Shown in pieces: positions 59,501 through 64,000 of a stretch of 64,000 nt of DNA (position 1 is the stretch's first letter; each line of letters starts with the position of its first letter). A model generated the notes under the pieces. It made no database searches, was not told the origin of the DNA, and saw only the letters and a list, made by a program, of their open reading frames with translations. The translations under genes and the position numbers were made by a program. This stretch comes from Sipunculus nudus (taxonomy: Eukaryota; Annelida; Sipuncula; Golfingiida; Sipunculidae): assembly GCA_026874595.1 (NCBI GenBank), contig CM049307.1, positions 473,579 to 537,578 of the forward strand. Reading direction: 5' to 3'.

Positions 59501-60236
59501 ACACGTGGGTGATATCCCTGTGTGTGATTAACGAGGCAAAGGATGAATCCGTGTCGATGGACGCCCTGTGCTGGACATCCCACACACGGTCAATGTACAA
59601 CCGCTTACAGAGGGTTTCGTACACGTGTGTGTCAGTGGGGCATTGCGAGGCCGCACCGGAAAGGGCCGGCGGCAGGTAAAAGCGCGACACGTGCTTTAAC
59701 ACGAAGTGGACGGAACTTGCCTTGCACACCCACCGGCGGATCTCGTCAGACGGATAAAGTGAATTGCCAACGATAAAAGTTCTAGGTACATTACGTAGAA
59801 CTAAAACGGGAAGCAGTGTTACGGTGCATGCAGCTGTAGCGGTCTGCCCCCGTGGGATCTCATGTTTGTTTGTCAAAATGGCGAAGACGACGTTCACGGG
59901 ACGGGCAGGAGACAAACTATTGCACGCACGTGATTCCCCACGCGTTCCCCCTTTTCCCATGTCTCCGTTTGATGACAGGTATGTATTTTCCGCAGCTAAG
60001 TGGTCAAAGAGTAAGAGTGCGCGCCACTGCGGCGGGCTCACGCATGACCTCGTCCACACGTGTTCCGGCCCTTGTCCTTCGCCTTCTGAAATGCCGTCGT
60101 ACACGTCCGGGTACACCGTACTTATTAGAAGATCTGCCAGTTTGGCGTAATGGGCAGGTTTCACCCATACGGTGAGTTCACAGTCAGGATGCCAGCGTGG
60201 AAACAGTTGCTGGCAGGGGTGCTTCAGCTGTGCCAT
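56547..60236 (-). CDS. UL52-like DNA primase (helicase-primase subunit)
   Basis: 1229 residues from the ATG at 60236 (the frame opens at a GTG, 60326). The catalytic DxD motif of the archaeo-eukaryotic primase fold is D671-V-D673, preceded by hydrophobic residues (SVMF). About 190 residues later FIDMAVFRGQCRMPHSGK (858-875) matches the second conserved primase block (D, then R...R-P...K). The C-terminal part has a Cys/His cluster (C1114, C1125, C1131, H1134) in the place of the essential UL52 zinc site. Size fits UL52 (about 1050-1100) with extra sequence. It should make RNA primers together with the UL5-like helicase at 22280. Its 5' end overlaps the divergent gene at 60150 by 87 bases unless that gene starts at a later ATG. 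Confidence 0.8.
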   Translation of the reverse strand: MAQLKHPCQQLFPRWHPDCELTVWVKPAHYAKLADLLISTVYPDVYDGISEGEGQGPEHVWTRSCVSPPQWRALLLFDHLAAENTYLSSNGDMGKGGTRGESRACNSLSPARPVNVVFAILTNKHEIPRGQTATAACTVTLLPVLVLRNVPRTFIVGNSLYPSDEIRRWVCKASSVHFVLKHVSRFYLPPALSGAASQCPTDTHVYETLCKRLYIDRVWDVQHRASIDTDSSFASLITHRDITHVSVVALLQLHVFSMRPLQKADGAGSMSVNVKLWAMWSDWLEGQGVKAHNPFDMHPCLTERSLEDGSLHGLSSSNAYGYEGLVHFVEFVRWWYGFNTHVEMCQHQTISAVIANISWMRIHVATVVRKIMEAFGQSPIYTRPPVHPMCPAIWTLAVSDNCRQCKRQAEYEIRLQLDKVMPLLERCKLGRYMRDVLCAVFSDTPLDVAQAKLKRYDPAVVHWGLDSVGGHDSSVTRTTALSIKNQHALKQLAVSNWNAVYRNVTDVPSPHFSRLADCVTFVSQHALQQGSDGGRFRNYARFLPALSRPVKTSGGFVPVCTDRPLWRASKDYAGITARVKAALAEVERRRVSGMPSDTGAEVRVQYAMSVARAYPGLHVCDVLSYLYHMDMKQALCVVGRSDYDTVRLNELGGSLHVKVDPVLSLFSVMFDVDMTYRTQYDAPTLSEVNAIARALYTSVMGLVGSVRVALGQEKTDTESAAASVLTKGAHGKSELESYMATHPDILGSRLFVYMSNSLPPCCAVYDENPSQVPSRANMRPLDDNRRVSADEDNLLRTLTELQRTRSLRVVVQLPPNVCFESAEAFLSYQDMLFGFLRADESLRPLVHRLGKEANLERFIDMAVFRGQCRMPHSGKADGSQPFDPLTVVPTLCHGSDPDVMHETCLRNHLDPTVGLMHKDPFPAMHSNEHLKRGLVIKQRGRSGLSVSSFLRNCPTNGPDAPVHAVDQMAMRVVESTREQDKFSRCAQFILCHWGTNHPRLLHATPADLSLCTGDSLLKALNIVVKPCMLEALLTGPQLPAASTLPTDKRPRPLFQIADEFLRLGFIHAKRSRHWAGTRQEAEVRAHGIFVEFQISPPVHAASKRNDNNTSWPACVYYDHTTRSDCRLRLRCSLHPTASVDGLETYLRQKGFNLDEGEPVDTCSEEGDMSGDDYVSQDSQDAEDLKRYCRRRPTKGEQLLDAPLRFSLVYYCFHNRCSGGWRAITRFSVN

Positions 60237-61364
60237 TTTCCACTGCGCTTCGTTGTTGCGATGGGAGAAAGTGTCCAGGGTAGGTTTGATAGTTTCACAT
60301 TCGACCTTATGGTCCGGAACAGGCACCCGGGAGGGGATGCGGACCCATGGCTCGAAAGTCTTTACTCGTTGGGTGTTGACGGCTTTCTGGAACTCGCAGA
60401 CAGTGTGAACAGGGAGCGTGAAAAGGACGCCGCAGCCGACCGCGTGTCAGACGGTGATTCGGACCTCTCAGCCAGAGACAAGGAGCGCCACGGGGCTCAA
60501 GTTGATATGTTCAAGCAGCTCTTACACCTGGACGATGTATCACGTGAGGTTGACGAGTGCAACCCTCTCAGCAAGAATTTCGTCGACGCCGCGGTTTACG
60601 GACTGACAGAGTGCGAAAACAACAAACGGAATATAGACGATATGATCAGGGCATTGGAAAGGCGTGTCACAACCTTGCGGGACCTTGTCCAACGTGAAAG
60701 CTGGGAAATACTTGAGGCAAACCGCCGGCACTTTGTACGCGAAGGAGTATCTGCTGCAACCACGGACTGTCCCCCTGGGGCAGCTGCAGAAACGTGGCCC
60801 GGGACGAAGGACCACCAAGACGACGAGGCCAACTGGAGCGCGGCTAAGCGAGAACTGAGATCAGCCGAGGTGCTTCTGGCTGATGTGAAAAGGCACTCTA
60901 AAAAAGCGTCCGACCGTCAGTCCAACATGTTGAAGACTGTTGTCAGTTCCTACCTGTTGTTCATTAACAAAGCAAAGATGGCTAAACGTGACGAAGCAAC
61001 GAAAGTCTGTGTGGACCTGGCAAAAGCTTTATACAGCTCTGAAGGTGACGCAAGCGGGGACGTTGTTCCGGATGCTGAACGTGCAGTCAGTGCAGCCCGC
61101 GATATAATGAGCCATCAGTTTTTGGCAGAGGCACAGGAAGAAGCTGTGAACACGATGCTAGATGCTAATCTAAAAGGTGCGGTCCCGCTGCCGAGCAGTC
61201 GTATGAACCTGTGCGCGCCAGATGTACAAACAAGCCGCATGTGTTCGCAAGAATCTCCCGGAGCATCTGATGTATGCGACCCCAGTGGCCAGATTACACA
61301 GCCGCAAAGAGCAGTCAAAAAACATCACGCATGCGCATCATTGCCTGCTGTTCAGCGCTCCTGA
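60150..61364 (+). CDS. Unrecognised 404-residue helical protein
   Basis: First ATG at 60150; a second in-frame ATG at 60261 (367 residues) would avoid overlap with the divergent primase gene. The sequence is mainly charged helices with coiled-coil character (about residues 140-310) and a disordered C-terminal tail with several Cys and Ser. No catalytic motif. Possible helicase-primase accessory, tegument or regulatory protein; position beside the primase is the only hint. Confidence 0.65.
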   Translation: MGRFHPYGEFTVRMPAWKQLLAGVLQLCHFPLRFVVAMGESVQGRFDSFTFDLMVRNRHPGGDADPWLESLYSLGVDGFLELADSVNREREKDAAADRVSDGDSDLSARDKERHGAQVDMFKQLLHLDDVSREVDECNPLSKNFVDAAVYGLTECENNKRNIDDMIRALERRVTTLRDLVQRESWEILEANRRHFVREGVSAATTDCPPGAAAETWPGTKDHQDDEANWSAAKRELRSAEVLLADVKRHSKKASDRQSNMLKTVVSSYLLFINKAKMAKRDEATKVCVDLAKALYSSEGDASGDVVPDAERAVSAARDIMSHQFLAEAQEEAVNTMLDANLKGAVPLPSSRMNLCAPDVQTSRMCSQESPGASDVCDPSGQITQPQRAVKKHHACASLPAVQRS

Positions 61365-61394
61365 ATGCATCATGTGACCCGCGGTACGTCATGA

Positions 61395-61405
61395 TATATA
61401 TAAAA
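61395..61405 (+). promoter_or_regulatory. TATA region of the kinase-nuclease gene
   Basis: TATATATAAAA at 61395-61405 and a second TATATAAATATATA near 61418, 120-150 bases before the ATG at 61542. Confidence 0.5.
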
Positions 61406-61541
61406 AAACACATTCCATATATAAATATATACCGATAACATACGGGTCATGTACCATTCAGGAACACATTCTCAAGGGAGCACGAAGAGAGGGCCGGTGT
61501 TCCTTGCATACGACAAATCCGAACCCGTGATCTTATAGATC

Positions 61542-64000
61542 ATGGACCTCTTGTGCAGAGAAACCATGTCGGATCTCGGTGACACGCCAATTAACCCTCA
61601 TCGAAAAGTAGAGCTATTGAAACCTGAAGAACTAAAACGACGGGGCTTAGAGCGTATAGGCAGTGGTACATACGGGCACGTGTACTTACATACGGACACG
61701 GACCACGTGTTTAAAATATGCCAAACGAAACACGCAAAACACGAGTTAAACATTATGGAACATTTGAAGGCGAAAGGTGTCAATGAAGACCTCGTGTTGT
61801 TGCAAGAAAACGCGCGTAAACACAAACTGTTCGCGGACGTGGTGGAGGCTTTGACAGGGAAGGCCTATCGCATTGGATCGGAAGTGTCGCCGATAACCGA
61901 GCTGTTGGTGTCCCAACGCATGGATATGACGTTGCACACGTTCATGCATTCGTGCATGTACGACGACGACCTGGCTTGGACGGTCGCGTGTAAAGCGTCC
62001 GAAGGTGTTCTGCACCTGCACGATCTGGGGGTTTTCCATTTTGATCTGTCTGCCAAGAACGTTATGTTGAAAAAAAAATGGTGCATGCCACCCGATGTCA
62101 AAATTATCGATTTCGGTAACGCCGCATGTCCACAAGAGGACCTGATGCCCAACCACGTCTGCCCTTTCAGCAAACGTCTGTGGGACCCGACCATCTATTG
62201 GACATCCCGAGCTCCAGAGCTTTTTTCACGGCTGCGCCCCCACCTCACACCCGATGTGGGCAAGAATGCAGACCTCTGGGCCTTAGGTGTCATAATAGTG
62301 GGTTTGCTGCACCATTCGTTAAACAACGAGACGGAACATGTGGGGTTTGCTGTCTACCGCCCTCGGGCGTGCTGGCTGTCAGTTTCAAGTTCCGAGGAAA
62401 GACATCGAAACGCCGATTACCTGTTTTGGCCGCAATGGCAGGACACAAGACGCGTCTACAGAACCGCAGCAACATGCCGTGAATTCTACCGGGTGAAGGC
62501 CACACAAGCTGATGCCGCGCTCAGTGTGCAGCAGGCATCTGTCATTGTCAGCGGGTGTCTCCAGCCGTGCTCCAGGTGCCGCGTGGACAAGACGACCTAC
62601 AGAGACATCCGTCGATGTATCGATGGCGGCAGTCCCAGTGATGCTCACGTCACAGCTCCGGGATGCAGGTGTCAAACACAGGATGTGTGGACAGAAAAGT
62701 GTCGGCACAGCGTGCGAGAACCATGCGACCCCCGGTTCCACTCAAATCCTCACGCTGAAGAATGGCGACGCCTCTGCAATACGCTCTCGATGGCTACCAC
62801 CGCTGACCTCAAGCAGACGCTGTCCGCCACAGACGCTGCCACACTTGAGACAGATGTTCCCACAGAAGAAGCACAAGCTCTTTTGAAGGGCGCTCTGGGC
62901 AGCCTTGCCATGCTCACAACAGGCCAGACATCGAACTGGTACTGGTGGTACTGGAGGTTGGGGCGCGTCACAGCATCGCACATGCAAAGGTTCATATGTA
63001 AGTCACAATCTGTCATGCTCAATAGTTTTTACAAACTATGGAAAACACCCGAAAGCGTCTGTGAAGCTGCACGGTCCTCAGCCGCAGCAGCGACGAACCC
63101 TATGGCACACGGTTTGCTTTTCGAACCGATCGTGATCGACGTACTGCGTGACGTGATCGGCTTCGGGCAGCTTAAGAGCACGGGCCTGGTCTTGCACCCT
63201 GACCAGGAGAAGTACCCCATGCTCGGCGTTTCACCTGATGCTGTGTTTGAAGACATGACAGGGTTCATCGAGGTGAAGTGCCATTTCAGTGCAACAAAAG
63301 ATTGGTCAAACATGAGCGGTCTAACACACGTGAAGGGATACAACCTGAAGGCGTTTGACAAGTCCTTCAGCCACGTCGGTCTGGACCGGCTGCCGGCCTT
63401 TTCACGCTTGTGTAAAGAAGAACGAGGCCGTAAGAAACCGTTCGCCGAAAGGAACGTGTACGTTGAGATCGACGCAGACCTCTGCCGTGCGACGGACGAG
63501 TCGATAGATGGCTTGCAAGCGCTCATTAAGGAAACGCCGCAACTATCGGTACGCCAACACCCCTTTGCGTATCATTACTTGTTTTTGAACATACACAGAG
63601 GCTCAACGTCCACGTACGTGTTAGACTACACGGTCGAAAACGTGGGGACGGACTGCGGGGACACAGAACGTCACCTGGTGTGCAGTCTTCATCACACGAT
63701 CACAGCCCCGTCAGTGGAAGGGCCGTTCTTACTGCCGGACAAACGAAAGTCTCAAACAGAGGTTTCCCCCGTCACATCACTGAAGGACACGGAAGCATCA
63801 CTCAAAGCGCCAAACGGCACTAGGAGCAGGGTGATACTCAACCCGCTGCACCCATACGCAGCCCAAGTGATCGGAACATGCGGAGTGATCGCCGCATCAA
63901 CGGGTAGGCACGTTATAGACACAGAATCAATCGTCTGCTCGGCTTTCAACGAAAATATCCCAGAAGACCTGCTTGATGACAACGACTGGCACAACATGTG
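61542..64000 (+). CDS. Protein kinase fused to a PD-(D/E)XK nuclease, 3' end outside the window
   Basis: One open frame of at least 819 codons from the ATG at 61542 to the window edge. The kinase domain comes first: Gly loop G40-S-G-T-Y-G45, ATP-binding K58, catalytic loop HFDLSAKN (D168, N173), DFG at 190-192, APE at 224-226, D244 in DLWALG. All key residues are present, so it should be active. A linker of about 150 codons with a Cys-rich cluster (about residues 335-390) follows. Then a YqaJ/alkaline-exonuclease-like domain: E528 in FEPI, PD at 565-566, and E577-V-K579. Herpesviruses encode a kinase (UL13 type) and an alkaline nuclease (UL12 type) as separate neighbouring genes; here both lie in one frame without a stop. 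An internal ATG at 62790 (codon 417) could start a separate nuclease. Kinase and nuclease calls are strong; a single polypeptide is an inference. Confidence 0.88.
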   Translation, partial: MDLLCRETMSDLGDTPINPHRKVELLKPEELKRRGLERIGSGTYGHVYLHTDTDHVFKICQTKHAKHELNIMEHLKAKGVNEDLVLLQENARKHKLFADVVEALTGKAYRIGSEVSPITELLVSQRMDMTLHTFMHSCMYDDDLAWTVACKASEGVLHLHDLGVFHFDLSAKNVMLKKKWCMPPDVKIIDFGNAACPQEDLMPNHVCPFSKRLWDPTIYWTSRAPELFSRLRPHLTPDVGKNADLWALGVIIVGLLHHSLNNETEHVGFAVYRPRACWLSVSSSEERHRNADYLFWPQWQDTRRVYRTAATCREFYRVKATQADAALSVQQASVIVSGCLQPCSRCRVDKTTYRDIRRCIDGGSPSDAHVTAPGCRCQTQDVWTEKCRHSVREPCDPRFHSNPHAEEWRRLCNTLSMATTADLKQTLSATDAATLETDVPTEEAQALLKGALGSLAMLTTGQTSNWYWWYWRLGRVTASHMQRFICKSQSVMLNSFYKLWKTPESVCEAARSSAAAATNPMAHGLLFEPIVIDVLRDVIGFGQLKSTGLVLHPDQEKYPMLGVSPDAVFEDMTGFIEVKCHFSATKDWSNMSGLTHVKGYNLKAFDKSFSHVGLDRLPAFSRLCKEERGRKKPFAERNVYVEIDADLCRATDESIDGLQALIKETPQLSVRQHPFAYHYLFLNIHRGSTSTYVLDYTVENVGTDCGDTERHLVCSLHHTITAPSVEGPFLLPDKRKSQTEVSPVTSLKDTEASLKAPNGTRSRVILNPLHPYAAQVIGTCGVIAASTGRHVIDTESIVCSAFNENIPEDLLDDNDWHNM

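Overview
The window looks like the genome of a large eukaryotic DNA virus of the order Herpesvirales, most like the mollusc herpesviruses (Malacoherpesviridae), or a copy of such a genome inside host DNA. The evidence is a set of herpesvirus core functions in one 64-kb stretch: a glycoprotein B-like fusion protein, a candidate major capsid protein beside an assemblin-like protease/scaffold gene, a UL5-like helicase, a UL52-like primase, a giant tegument protein with a herpesvirus-type deubiquitinase domain, a protein kinase, and a PD-(D/E)XK alkaline-nuclease-like domain. Two IAP (BIR+RING) genes at the left end fit invertebrate herpesviruses. I cannot name a species from sequence alone. Genes lie on both strands, mostly without visible introns, with TATA boxes and AATAAA signals. 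Several frames only look longer because they open with GTG or TTG; I use the first ATG throughout.

Layout. 0-2.4 kb: two IAPs; the first probably has a 5' intron. 2.5-10 kb: five unrecognised plus-strand genes. 10.3-13.8 kb: gB-like gene and an acidic protein, minus strand. 14-25.5 kb: candidate major capsid protein (minus), an unknown gene, the interrupted protease/scaffold gene and the helicase (plus). 25.5-31 kb: no viral gene; three tRNA genes or tRNA-like elements, a tRNA-Asn cassette present twice, and a 3.2-kb imperfect inverted repeat whose core is a 105-bp tandem array. 31-48.6 kb: a divergent gene and the giant tegument frame. 48.7-52.7 kb: a P-loop ATPase, a candidate virion protein and a small basic protein. 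53-64 kb: a basic protein, a UL32-like candidate, the primase, a helical protein, and a kinase-nuclease open frame that leaves the window.

How the parts fit. Helicase and primase would form the replication complex; the nuclease domain would process replicated DNA. Capsid protein, protease/scaffold and the UL32-like protein would build and fill capsids. The tegument protein would link capsid to envelope and carries ubiquitin-directed domains. gB would drive membrane fusion. The IAPs would block apoptosis.

Integrity. Several reading frames are broken in ways that still show the original frame: the protease gene has a likely frameshift at a C8 run and an in-frame TAA, and the tegument frame is crossed by TGA, TAA and TAG, the TAA lying inside an 18-codon peptide repeat. 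With the tRNA/inverted-repeat block, this makes an endogenous or partly decayed copy a serious possibility. Stop readthrough, termination-reinitiation or assembly error are the alternatives. The best novelty candidates are the single-frame kinase-nuclease fusion and the pairing of a pseudo-OTU domain with an intact herpesvirus-type deubiquitinase in one tegument protein.
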